Source: Streptomyces yatensis (GTDB taxonomy: Bacteria; Actinomycetota; Actinomycetes; Streptomycetales; Streptomycetaceae). Taken from it: a DNA stretch of 64,000 nucleotides. Where the stretch lies: the NCBI RefSeq assembly GCF_018069625.1, contig NZ_CP072941.1, forward strand, positions 7,750,001 through 7,814,000, written 5' to 3'. Shown in pieces: positions 52,502-64,000 of this stretch. The position numbers and the translations under genes were made by a program. Positions within the stretch are counted from its first letter, which is position 1. Each line of letters opens with the position of its first letter. The notes under the pieces are model-generated. The model was not told the DNA's origin and ran no database searches. It was given only the letters and a program-made list of their open reading frames with translations.

Positions 52502-52531
52502 ACCGGCGCACGCGACGTGCCGTGCGCCGGT
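52502..52531. repeat. Perfect 11-bp inverted repeat, 8-base loop
   Basis: ACCGGCGCACG (52502-52512) and CGTGCGCCGGT (52521-52531) around CGACGTGC. No poly-T follows on either strand. It may be an operator or a structural part of a noncoding transcript. Confidence 0.55.
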
Positions 52532-52753
52532 CCGGACCACTGCGACGTTGCTCACGTATGCCCTGACCTGCCTCTTCGCCAATGAACACGAAAGAGTGTC
52601 AGGTTGAACAGCGCCGGAATCCTTGATTCCGAAGGCCGTCGCGCCGCGATCTCCCGCAATCCTTCATCCACAGACCTTGCCGAATGGGTGGCCAGGAAGC
52701 TCTGTAGGGGTGATCATGAGAGTCCAGAGCGCACTTCCCATGAGGAGGCACGG

Positions 52754-52975
52754 GTGGCCGAGACTCTGAAGAAGGGCAGCCGGGTGACCGGCGCCGCGCG
52801 CGAAAAGCTCGCGGCAGACCTGAAGAAGAAGTACGACTCCGGGGCGAGCATCCGGGCGCTGGCCGAGGAGACCGGCCGTTCCTATGGATTCGTTCACCGG
52901 ATGCTCAGTGAATCCGGAGTTTCCCTACGGGGACGCGGCGGCGCGACGCGAGGCAAGAAGGCCGCCACGGCCTGA
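52754..52975 (+). CDS. Small helix-turn-helix protein
   Basis: A 73-residue basic protein: ETLKKGSRVTGAAREKLAAD leads into an HTH (SIRALAEETGRSYGFVHRML) and a Gly/Arg/Lys-rich tail RGRGGATRGKK, reminiscent of DNA-binding tails. A near-identical small protein is widespread in streptomycetes. GAGGAGGCACGG precedes GTG 52754. A role in nucleoid or transcription control is inferred from the fold only. Confidence 0.8.
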   Translation: MAETLKKGSRVTGAAREKLAADLKKKYDSGASIRALAEETGRSYGFVHRMLSESGVSLRGRGGATRGKKAATA

Positions 52976-53100
52976 TCGCACGCGCTGTGTTCCGTCATCA
53001 TCAGCAGGTATGGACAGGGGTGCCACCCGGCTGATCGTCGGTTCGGCCGGGTGGTTACTGTGCAGTCACTTGTACTGACCGCACTCGACCGGAGGCCCCT

Positions 53101-53880
53101 GTGACCCTGCTCGACAAGGACGGCGTTCAGCTCACCGTCGATGACACGGTCGCCACGGTGACCCTGACCAACCCGGCGAAGCGCAACGCCCAGTCGCCCG
53201 CCTTGTGGCGGGCGCTGGCCGAGGCGGGGAAGCTGGTGCCGGGCACCGTGCGCATCGTGGTGCTGCGCGCCGAGGGCAAGTCCTTCTCGGCGGGCCTGGA
53301 CCGCCAGGCCTTCACGCCCGAGGGGTTCGACGGTGAGCCGTCGTTCCTCGAGCTGGGGCGCGGCTCCGACAGCGAACTGGACGCCGCCATTGCCGGGTAC
53401 CAGGAGGCGTTCACCTGGTGGCGGCGGAACGACATCGTGTCGATCGCCGCCGTCCAGGGGCATGCCATCGGGGCCGGTTTCCAGCTCGCGCTCGCCTGTG
53501 ATCTGCGGGTCTGCGCGGAGGACGCACAGTTCGCCATGCGCGAGACCAGCCTCGGGCTGGTGCCGGACCTCACCGGCACCCATCCGCTGGTCGGGCTCGT
53601 GGGATACGCCCGGGCGCTGGAGATCTGCGCGACCGGGCGCATCGTCCATGCCGAGGAGGCCGTGCGGACCGGGCTCGCCAATCTCGTGGTGCCCGCCGCC
53701 GAGCTCGACGGCGCGGTCCAGGACCTGGCGGCGGCCCTTCTCGCCGCGCCCCGCGATGCCGTGATCGAGACCAAGGCGCTGCTGCGGGGGGCCGTGGAGC
53801 GCACCTACGAGGACCAGCGCGTCGCCGAGCGCGCCGCCCAGGCCCGCCGGCTCCGTGACCTGGCGGGGCTGACGGACTAG
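53101..53880 (+). CDS. Enoyl-CoA hydratase/isomerase family protein
   Basis: A 259-residue crotonase-fold protein. The oxyanion-hole segments are KSFSAGLDRQAF and VQGHAIGAGFQLALACDLRV. The usual catalytic Glu in the segment after the second hole is at ETSLGLVPD, where E is kept. It acts on an acyl-CoA thioester, as hydratase or isomerase; the partner pathway is not in this window. GTG start with GGAGGCCCCT directly upstream. Single gene, convergent to the phosphatase gene. Confidence 0.85.
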   Translation: MTLLDKDGVQLTVDDTVATVTLTNPAKRNAQSPALWRALAEAGKLVPGTVRIVVLRAEGKSFSAGLDRQAFTPEGFDGEPSFLELGRGSDSELDAAIAGYQEAFTWWRRNDIVSIAAVQGHAIGAGFQLALACDLRVCAEDAQFAMRETSLGLVPDLTGTHPLVGLVGYARALEICATGRIVHAEEAVRTGLANLVVPAAELDGAVQDLAAALLAAPRDAVIETKALLRGAVERTYEDQRVAERAAQARRLRDLAGLTD

Positions 53881-53929
53881 ACGCTTCCGCCGCTCCCGGT
53901 GGGGCCCCCCGCGCCGTGACCGAATCAGC

Positions 53930-53974
53930 GCCGTCACGGCGTACGCGCCGTCACGGCGTACGCGCCGTCACGGC
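53930..53974. repeat. 17-bp tandem repeat at the phosphatase stop
   Basis: GCCGTCACGGC occurs at 53930-53940, 53947-53957 and 53964-53974 with GTACGC or GTACGC-like spacers (period 17). Each unit is itself a palindrome around C. The last copy contains the stop codon of the minus-strand phosphatase gene. Confidence 0.75.
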
Positions 53975-55839
53975 ACCCGCGGCGGCTCCACCGTCGGCAC
54001 CGCCTCCAGCACCAGCACCGCGAGGTCGTCGTCGATCGGCTCGGGGCTGAAGTCATACGTGGCGCGCCGCACCCGCTCCGCGACCGCCTTGGCACCGAGC
54101 CCGACGCAGTCCCGCAGGATGTCCGAGAGGCCGTCGTCGTCATCGAGCTGACGGACGCCGTTGCGCCGCTCGGTGACCCCGTCGGTGACGCACAGCAGCG
54201 TCTCGCCGGGTGCCAGGTCCAGCGTGTCGGCGTGGAAGTCCGGGTTCTCGTCGATGCCGAGCAGCATCTGGGGGCTGGCGGCGGGCGCCACCGTACCGTC
54301 GATGGTCAGCCGCAGCGGCAGCGGATGGCCGGCGCTCGCCAGGGTGCAGCGGGCGCTGCCCTCATCCGGGTCGGGCTCCAGCTCCCCGTAGAGCAGGCTC
54401 AGGAAGCGCGGCCGGGACTGCTCGCCGTCGATCTCCGTCGCCTCCGCCTCCTCCTCCACCAGCGCCTGGTTCAGCCGGTTGAGCACCGACTCGACGCCAT
54501 GGCCCTCACGGGCCAGCAGCCGGACCAGATGGCGGGCCAGCCCCGTGACCGACATCGCCTCCGGATCGCTGCCCTGGACATCGCCCAGCAGGAAGCACCA
54601 GCGGCGGTCGCCCATGGGGAACAGGTCGTAGAAGTCACCGCCGACGGTCTGTCCCTCGCCGTGCGGCTCGTAGACGATCGCCGTGTCCACGCCCGGGATG
54701 TGGGCGAGCGACATGGGCAGCTGCCGGCGCTGCAGTGCCCGGCTGATCGTCGCCTGACGGGTGTACTGCCGGGCCGTGGCCACCGCCTGGGCCACCCGCC
54801 GCGCCACGTCCTCCGAGAGCCGCACCACGCCCTCCGCCATCCGCGGCACGCCCGCCCGGCCGATGAGCAGGGCGCCATGGCTGCGGCCGTGTGCGATCAG
54901 CGGGAAGCACACCGCCGATCCGCCGTGGCTGTCCGCGATCCCGGGCCAGGGCCAGGAGGTGCCCGCCGAACCGAGCCCGGTGGGTGGCGGATGCCGCTCC
55001 AGCGACAGGCGGAGCGCGTCGATACGGTGCTCATCGCTGTGCCAGACGCGGGCGAGCTGCAGCCCGCCGCTCGGGGTGGTCAGCCAGACCGCGCACCAGT
55101 CGGCCAGCCGGGGTACCAGAAGCTGCCCGGCGAGGGCGGCGACCATGTTCTCGTCGAGCTGGCCGGTGAGCAGTTCGCTGGCCTCGGCGAGGAAGGACGG
55201 CCCACCGCGGTCGATCCAATCGGCGGTCGGATCGCGCTGCTCGCGCGGTGTCACGGGGGCGAGGGTCTCGGCGAACCGCAGCTCACGCCCGAGGGCGCTG
55301 GTGGGGACGGCGTCGGACTCGGGCACCGCCCGCTCGGCGTCCAGCCGGAACCAGACCGCCTTACGGGTGCGGTGATAGGTCACGCCCCAGGATTCGGCGA
55401 GCGCCCCGATCAGCTGGAGCCCGCGGCCGCGGCCCCGGCGCTGGGTCTCGGGCCCTCCGTAGACGGTGCTGGCGGGGTGGAGGTCCGCCACCTCCACGAC
55501 GATCCCCGGCCGCCTGGGCGCGTCGGCCGGGAGGGACGCCTCGTCGGGCTGCCCCACGGGGTCGCCCTCGTCGGCGGGGCCGTCACCGGGCTGGAGCCGG
55601 CAGACCACCTCGACCCGGGTGCCCGCGTGCAGAACCGCATTGGTGACCAGCTCGCTCACCAGCAGCACCGCGTCGTCGATCGACCGCTCGTCGAGGGCGA
55701 CCGGCGCGAACGCCTCCGCGGCGCTCCGTCCCGTCAGTGCCGTACGGACGAAGGTGCGCGCTGCGCCGGGTGCGCGCACGCTTCCGGGCAGCGTTGTCCG
55801 TGAGACGGACTCACGCGCGAGAGGAAACAAAGCTCCCAC
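53968..55839 (-). CDS. SpoIIE-like PP2C phosphatase with N-terminal anti-sigma ATPase and GAF
   Basis: A 623-residue regulator of the partner-switching type. The N-terminal part is an RsbW/SpoIIAB-like ATPase (VSELVTNAVLHAGTRVEV), then a GAF sensor (about residues 200-360), then a PP2C/SpoIIE phosphatase with VGGDFYDLFPM and LLGDVQGSDPEA metal motifs. It could both phosphorylate and dephosphorylate an anti-sigma antagonist, controlling an alternative sigma factor, for instance under osmotic stress. GTG 55839 follows GGAG. It diverges from the hybrid kinase gene. Confidence 0.88.
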   Translation of the reverse strand: MGALFPLARESVSRTTLPGSVRAPGAARTFVRTALTGRSAAEAFAPVALDERSIDDAVLLVSELVTNAVLHAGTRVEVVCRLQPGDGPADEGDPVGQPDEASLPADAPRRPGIVVEVADLHPASTVYGGPETQRRGRGRGLQLIGALAESWGVTYHRTRKAVWFRLDAERAVPESDAVPTSALGRELRFAETLAPVTPREQRDPTADWIDRGGPSFLAEASELLTGQLDENMVAALAGQLLVPRLADWCAVWLTTPSGGLQLARVWHSDEHRIDALRLSLERHPPPTGLGSAGTSWPWPGIADSHGGSAVCFPLIAHGRSHGALLIGRAGVPRMAEGVVRLSEDVARRVAQAVATARQYTRQATISRALQRRQLPMSLAHIPGVDTAIVYEPHGEGQTVGGDFYDLFPMGDRRWCFLLGDVQGSDPEAMSVTGLARHLVRLLAREGHGVESVLNRLNQALVEEEAEATEIDGEQSRPRFLSLLYGELEPDPDEGSARCTLASAGHPLPLRLTIDGTVAPAASPQMLLGIDENPDFHADTLDLAPGETLLCVTDGVTERRNGVRQLDDDDGLSDILRDCVGLGAKAVAERVRRATYDFSPEPIDDDLAVLVLEAVPTVEPPRVP

Positions 55840-55932
55840 GTGCGGCTCCAGGGCGATATGGGCGGTTTAGGCCATCTAGGTGCCATATTATGACAGACAG
55901 GGGGAATTGAATGATCTTTAAGGGACGACGCC

Positions 55933-60389
<4,457 letters not shown>

Positions 60390-60393
<4 letters not shown>

Positions 60394-60884
60394 TGACGAC
60401 CGCATGCGAGAAGGCCGGAATCCTCATCGTCGACGACATGGAAGAGAACCTGATCGCGCTGGAGGCCGTCCTCGGCCCGCTCGAGCAGGAGCTCGTCCGC
60501 GCTCGCTCCGGCGAGGAGGCGCTGAAGGCGATGCTGCGGCAGGACTTCGCCGTCGTTCTGCTCGATGTGCTGATGCCGGGCATGGACGGCTTCGAGACCG
60601 CCGCCAACATCAAGCGGCTCGACCAGACCAAGGACGTCCCGATCATCCTGCTGACGGGGACCGACGCCGACTCCGACTACGCCTACCGGGGCTATGCGAT
60701 CGGCGCCGCCGACTTCCTCACCAAACCCTTCGATCCCTGGCTGCTGCGGACGAAGGTCAATGTGTTCCTGGAGATGCACCGCAAGAGCTGCCGGCTCGAG
60801 GCGCGGACCGAGCAGCTGGCCGACCGGGTCGCGGAGCTGGAGCGCACGGTCGAGGGGCTGCGGAAGTACGGCGCGGAGAGGTGA
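60390..60884 (+). CDS. Response regulator with coiled-coil output, OsaB-like
   Basis: A 164-residue regulator. The receiver has LIVDDMEENLIALEA, phosphorylation Asp 59 in VLLDVLMPGMDG and the TGTD/TKPFDPW switch residues. Instead of a DNA-binding domain the C-terminus is a helix (EARTEQLADRVAELERTVEGL), as in OsaB. ATG 60390 overlaps the kinase stop. The likely partner is the hybrid kinase; output by protein-protein contact. Confidence 0.88.
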
Positions 60885-60931
60885 TCGGGCCGGGGCGGCC
60901 GACGGCGACGGTTGACCGGCCCGGCTTGTGG

Positions 60932-61660
60932 TCAGTCCACGGCGGTGACCAGGACGGCCACGGTGGGCGGCTGGTCCCCCGGGGCCGGGACGGGGACGGC
61001 CTGTGCCACCGCCGTTCGCACAGCCCGTGCCACGTCCACGGCGCGGTGATCCGCCGCCACGGCCAGTTCGATCCGGATGTGCGCACCCTCGATCCGCACG
61101 GGCCGGGGCGATCCCAGCACCGGTGCGAGCCGGGCGACGCCGGGGACGGAGGCGGCGGCGCGGGCGGCGGTCGCGGTGGGGTCCGGGTCGGGGCGTTCGA
61201 CCGGCGTCGGCCGTGGTGGTGGGGATTGGCGGGGGCGCGGGGCCGCGAGGGGCGGGGGCGGGAGTTCGTCCAGTACGTCCGTCACCCGTACGTCCACCGC
61301 CTCCACCAGGAGGCCCAGCCGGTCCCTCGCCGCGTCGAGGAGTACGTCGCGCAGCCGGTCCGCCGTCACCGGAAGCGGTTCCTCCAGCGTCGCCCCGCAC
61401 TCCGCCGCGATGCGCAGCGTCCCCGGCGGCAGCGCGCTCGGCGGGGGCGGTACCGCGGGCGTCGCGTGGGTGTCGGGGTCGGCGGGCGCGATCCGAAGCG
61501 CTCCCAGGTGTGCGCCGGGGATTTCGTCGGCGGCCCGCCGGAGCACCTCGCCGGCCGCGTGTTCGGTGATCCAGGAGCCGTCCTCCCGCTCACCCAGGGG
61601 CAGCAGCCGTCCGAGCAGAAGCTGCTCCCTTACGGTCTGCGCGAGCCGGTCTGTGACCAC
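60932..61660 (-). CDS. Hypothetical protein of the "nucleopolyhedrovirus P10" annotation class
   Basis: A roughly 242-residue protein with helical ends and a Pro-rich centre (PPPPLAAPRPRQSPPPRP). The N-terminus DRLAQTVREQLLLGRLLPLG and the C-terminus with GAHIRIELAVAADHRAVDVARA look like two copies of a small alpha/beta (Asp23-like) half. The viral name is a domain-search artefact of the Pro-rich middle. It is divergent to the Asp23/Gls24 cluster and probably belongs to it. GTG 61660 with GGGGTGG upstream. Confidence 0.6.
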   Translation of the reverse strand: MVTDRLAQTVREQLLLGRLLPLGEREDGSWITEHAAGEVLRRAADEIPGAHLGALRIAPADPDTHATPAVPPPPSALPPGTLRIAAECGATLEEPLPVTADRLRDVLLDAARDRLGLLVEAVDVRVTDVLDELPPPPLAAPRPRQSPPPRPTPVERPDPDPTATAARAAASVPGVARLAPVLGSPRPVRIEGAHIRIELAVAADHRAVDVARAVRTAVAQAVPVPAPGDQPPTVAVLVTAVD

Positions 61661-61850
61661 CGTGCCACCCCTTGGCGCCGGACGGGACCGAGCCCTACTG
61701 GTCTCGGCCTGCCGTGTGCTCACAGCCTGCCGTATCCATCGCGCGAGTGCCGCATCTCCGAGGCGGTTCGGGGAAGGCCCCTTTAAGGTTGGCAGTAGAG
61801 CGAGCGGAAACCTCTTCGACCGCTCTTCGCCTCGGAAGGGACGATCGGTG

Positions 61851-62369
61851 ATGTCCGAGACCGCACCACGGAACCGACCCGAGAACCCCGCCGCAGAGCC
61901 CGCCGCAGGCGCCCCCAGGACGCTGGGCGCCGGGGGCGGCATCGCCCCGGCCGCCACCGACCGGCCCCGGCGCGGCGGAGGCGACCCCGGCTCGCGGGGG
62001 CGCACCACCATCGCCGACGGCGTCGTCGAGAAGATCGCGGGTATGGCGGCCCGCGATGTGGTCGGCGTCCATGCGATGGGCGGCGGTCTCGCGCGCACCT
62101 TCGGAGTCGTACGGGACCGGGTGCCCGGCAGCCGGTCGGTGGCCCGTGGGGTGAAGGCGGAGGTGGGAGAGGTACAGACGGCCCTCGACCTGGAGATCGT
62201 GGTGGACTACGGCGTCTCCATCGCCGATGTCGCACGGGCCGTGCGGGAGAACGTGATCGCGGCGGTCGAGCGGATGACCGGCCTCGAAGTGGTCGAGGTC
62301 AATATCGCGGTCAGCGATGTGAAGTTGCCGGACGAGGAAGAGGAATCGCCGGAGCCGCGGCTCCAGTAG
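61851..62369 (+). CDS. Asp23/Gls24 family envelope stress protein
   Basis: A 172-residue protein of the Asp23/Gls24 family. After a disordered Pro/Ala/Gly-rich 50 residues come the family blocks GRTTIADGVVEKIAGMAARD, VVGVHAMGGG, LDLEIVVDYGVSIADVARAV and VVEVNIAVSDVKLP. The family lies beneath the membrane, anchored through AmaP-type partners, and responds to cell-wall or alkaline stress. ATG 61851 has GGAAGGGAC upstream. Confidence 0.85.
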   Translation: MSETAPRNRPENPAAEPAAGAPRTLGAGGGIAPAATDRPRRGGGDPGSRGRTTIADGVVEKIAGMAARDVVGVHAMGGGLARTFGVVRDRVPGSRSVARGVKAEVGEVQTALDLEIVVDYGVSIADVARAVRENVIAAVERMTGLEVVEVNIAVSDVKLPDEEEESPEPRLQ

Positions 62370-62410
62370 GCCGGCAGTGGTTCCGGTTGGCTCCAGCAGG
62401 GGAGCACACG

Positions 62411-62605
62411 ATGAGCATGGCCGTGGTCGGGATGATCGCGGGGATGGCGCTGGCTTTCGCCGGTTACTTCGGTGGTTTCGGGGCCTTTCTGCTGGTGGCG
62501 GCGTTGGGCGCCGTCGGGTTTATCGTCGGCCGGTTCCTGGACGGTGATCTGGACCCGGGCGACTTCTTCCGTTCCCGTGGCCGTGATGACGGACGGCCAC
62601 GGTGA
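62411..62605 (+). CDS. Small membrane protein in the Asp23 cluster
   Basis: A 64-residue protein with two adjoining hydrophobic helices (VVGMIAGMALAFAGYFGGFG and FLLVAALGAVGFIVGRFL), then an acidic/basic tail DPGDFFRSRGRDDG. It corresponds in place and shape to the DUF2273-like small protein in other Asp23/AmaP operons. GGGGAG precedes ATG 62411. Confidence 0.75.
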   Translation: MSMAVVGMIAGMALAFAGYFGGFGAFLLVAALGAVGFIVGRFLDGDLDPGDFFRSRGRDDGRPR

Positions 62606-62722
62606 ACACTTCGACGCCGACACGCGTGATGACGACGGCAGGCGTGATGACGACGGCAGGGCTCAGGGCGACGGCAGGGGCCATGGCGGCAGTTGAGGCC
62701 ATGACGACAGTAAGGACGCGCC

Positions 62723-63184
62723 GTGGTCGAGCCGGGTGAGCGGGGCGCGACGCGGATCGCGGACCGGGTCGTCGCGAAGATCGCCGCGCAGGCGGCGCGG
62801 GAGGCGTTGCGGGGCGATGCGGGTGCCGCTGCGGCGGATGTGGCCGACGTGGCGGATGTGGCGGACGTCGTGGGTACCGCGGATGCGGATGCTGCGGATG
62901 TTCATGACACGGATGCCGGCCTTACCGATCTCGCCGCCGCGCGCCCGTACGCGGTCGCCGTGGTGCGCGGGGACGTCGCGCGCGTCCGGGTCGCCGTCGA
63001 GCTGGGCTATCCCTCGGACATCGGCGCGCACTGCGGTGCGGTGCGTCGTCAGGTGATCGAACGGGTAAGCGAGTTGACGGGCATGGAGGTGCCCGAGGTC
63101 GTGGTGACCGTCGAACGGCTGCATGTGCCGCAGTGGGAGCACCCGGAGCGGAGGGTGCGTCGGGGGAGGGACAGGGTGCGATGA
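62723..63184 (+). CDS. Asp23/Gls24 family protein, second copy
   Basis: A 153-residue Asp23-like protein. GATRIADRVVAKIAAQAARE opens the domain; an inserted low-complexity stretch ADVADVADVADVV (about 38-50) lies between the two halves; VRVAVELGYPSDIGAHCGAV and TGMEVPEVVVTVERL close it. GTG 62723. Its stop overlaps the next start by ATGA. It probably forms mixed complexes with the first copy. Confidence 0.8.
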   Translation: MVEPGERGATRIADRVVAKIAAQAAREALRGDAGAAAADVADVADVADVVGTADADAADVHDTDAGLTDLAAARPYAVAVVRGDVARVRVAVELGYPSDIGAHCGAVRRQVIERVSELTGMEVPEVVVTVERLHVPQWEHPERRVRRGRDRVR

Positions 63185-63900
63185 ACGCCGACCAGAAGAT
63201 GCGTCAGTCCACCTCGGCGTCGGCGTACGGCGGGCGGGCGGGGAAGGGCGCCGGGGAGGGGGATCCGCCGCCCGGGCGGATCAGGCGCTTCTGGTCCGTG
63301 CGGCGGGTACCGGCCGGGATCGTCGCCTTGGTCATCGCCCTCATCAGCGGGCTGCTGCTGTACGACGTGGCGGCCGTGCGCTCGGGTCGGCCCGCCATGC
63401 GATGGCGGGAATGGCTCGCCGATGAACTCGCCTCGCGGCCGCTGGACGACGCGTGGGTCATGGGCGGGGCGGCGCTGTTGGCCGCGCTGGGGGTGTGGAT
63501 GGTGGTCCTCGCGCTGGCGCCGGGGCTGCGTGGGCTGCTCCCGATGCGTCCGCCCGGGGCGGCGCCGGGGGCTGAGGCGGAGTCGGGGAAGGGTGTGGAG
63601 GCGGGCGCCGGTGCCGGGGCCGAGGCGGGGGCCGGGGGCGCAGTACGGGCGGGGATCGACCGGGCCTCGGCGGGTCTGGTGCTGCGGGACCGGGCGATGG
63701 AGGTGCCCGGAGTGCGGTCCGCCCGCGTGGACGTCGGCCGTCGGCGGGTCAGGGCCCGGGCGCTGGCCCACTTCCGTGATCTCGACGAGGTACGGGCGGA
63801 TCTGGACGCCGCCCTCCACGAGGGCATCCGGCAACTGGGCCTGGCCCGGCGGCCCGCCCTGTCCGTCCGTGTCCGGCGGTCGGCGAAGTCGAAGGGGTGA
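63181..63900 (+). CDS. DUF6286-type membrane protein of the Asp23 cluster
   Basis: A 239-residue protein with two membrane helices (PAGIVALVIALISGLLLYDV and WVMGGAALLAALGVWMVVLALA) and a C-terminal Asp23-like domain (LRDRAMEVPGVRSARVDVGR, LARRPALSVRVRR). A Gly/Ala/Glu linker with GAGAGAEAGAGG joins them. It is an anchor bringing an Asp23-like domain to the membrane. ATG 63181 overlaps the previous stop. Confidence 0.78.
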   Translation: MNADQKMRQSTSASAYGGRAGKGAGEGDPPPGRIRRFWSVRRVPAGIVALVIALISGLLLYDVAAVRSGRPAMRWREWLADELASRPLDDAWVMGGAALLAALGVWMVVLALAPGLRGLLPMRPPGAAPGAEAESGKGVEAGAGAGAEAGAGGAVRAGIDRASAGLVLRDRAMEVPGVRSARVDVGRRRVRARALAHFRDLDEVRADLDAALHEGIRQLGLARRPALSVRVRRSAKSKG

Positions 63901-63907
63901 GCGCGCC

Positions 63908-64000
63908 ATGCTGAGTGTCGTCAACCGGGTGCTGCTGGGGGTCGTCGGTCTGGTGCTGGCCGGGGTGGGCGCGGTGGTCCTGGCCGGGTGGCCGCCGTTC
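63908..64000 (+). CDS. AmaP-like membrane anchor, 5' end only
   Basis: 31 codons to the window end: MLSVVNRVLLGVVGLVLAGV, then GAVVLAGW. A single hydrophobic segment right at the start is typical of the AmaP family (alkaline shock membrane anchor), the expected next gene of this cluster. It is truncated by the window, not broken. Confidence 0.65.
   Translation, partial: MLSVVNRVLLGVVGLVLAGVGAVVLAGWPPF

Larger units (their letters stand above)
52352..52753. other. Gap with hairpins between ABC-F and the small HTH gene
   Basis: A 402-base gap. It holds the terminator at 52366-52394 and a perfect 11-base inverted repeat (52502-52531). The part from about 52420 to 52700 is less GC-rich than the genes and contains several stop codons in all frames; a small RNA is possible. 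A promoter for the HTH gene should lie within 52560-52740. Confidence 0.45.

Noticed and set aside
53930..53974. Possible CRISPR or attachment site
   Set aside because: Only three 11-base palindromic units with constant 6-base spacers, no tRNA or integrase nearby.
60932..61660. Viral (baculovirus P10) origin of the Pro-rich protein
   Set aside because: The similarity is only Pro-rich low complexity; the GC content and context are chromosomal.

Overview
The window is high-GC actinobacterial chromosome, almost certainly Streptomyces. Codon third positions are strongly G/C, GTG starts and ATGA/GTGA stop-start overlaps are frequent, and the content is typical of the genus: ectABCD, a B12-riboswitch cobalamin operon, a PHO-box-linked PiT transporter, a sortase-anchored LAETG protein, SpoIIE-type phosphatase and poly-HAMP hybrid kinase. 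From memory, the block from ectABCD (27-30 kb) through the cobalamin genes to the PiT transporter (46 kb) resembles the S. coelicolor SCO1845-SCO1867 region. That makes the right two thirds look like core chromosome, while the left third (about 2-26 kb) looks more accessory.

Layout. (1) 0-2 kb: the end of an unknown gene, an MFS exporter and an isochorismatase-fold protein, translationally coupled. (2) 2.2-8.3 kb: uronate dehydrogenase diverging from 5-keto-4-deoxyglucarate dehydratase (kdgD), an unrecognised TIM-barrel-like protein, an Fsr-type MFS protein, a small P-loop kinase and a GntR/FCD regulator. (3) 8.4-16.6 kb: a catabolic run of KdgD-like dehydratase, IlvD/Edd Fe-S sugar-acid dehydratase, two sugar ABC permeases (no ATPase), a Gfo/Idh dehydrogenase, a PmoA/DUF6807 protein and a solute-binding lipoprotein. 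(4) 16.8-19 kb: secreted NodB deacetylase and a PL9-like pectate lyase. (5) 19-27 kb: aldo/keto reductase, a membrane protein/histidine kinase/LuxR regulator operon, an IclR regulator diverging from alpha-ketoglutaric semialdehyde dehydrogenase, and a class V aminotransferase. These parts suggest a locus for uronic or sugar acids: pectin cleavage, then uronate oxidation to aldarate, dehydration to 2,5-dioxovalerate, and oxidation to 2-oxoglutarate, under GntR, IclR and probably an off-window LacI regulator. The aldarate dehydratase step is not identified here.

(6) 27-30.4 kb: ectABCD on the minus strand, ending in a perfect 18-bp-arm terminator. (7) 30.7-34.8 kb: a SigE-family ECF sigma factor overlapping a putative membrane anti-sigma protein, an amidohydrolase and a LAETG surface protein. 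(8) 35-45 kb: a minus-strand cobalamin operon (cobD, cobQ, chelatase I/D fusion, cobO, cobB, cobE/cbiG-C, cbiX, cobC) behind a cobalamin riboswitch. (9) 45-54 kb: pitH with its small partner and PHO box, class II aldolase, alpha/beta hydrolase, a hypothetical protein, an ABC-F ATPase with a tiny upstream ORF, a small HTH protein and an enoyl-CoA hydratase. (10) 54-61 kb: an ATPase-GAF-PP2C phosphatase diverging from a 1486-residue poly-HAMP hybrid kinase and its coupled response regulator, resembling OsaA/OsaB. (11) 61-64 kb: an Asp23/Gls24 envelope-stress cluster that runs off the window end.

The items most worth attention are the dual oxidative sugar-acid modules with an unrecognised protein, stacked operators before the ABC transporter, a 7-codon upstream ORF before the ABC-F gene, inverted repeats before the two secreted carbohydrate-active genes, and the poly-HAMP kinase.
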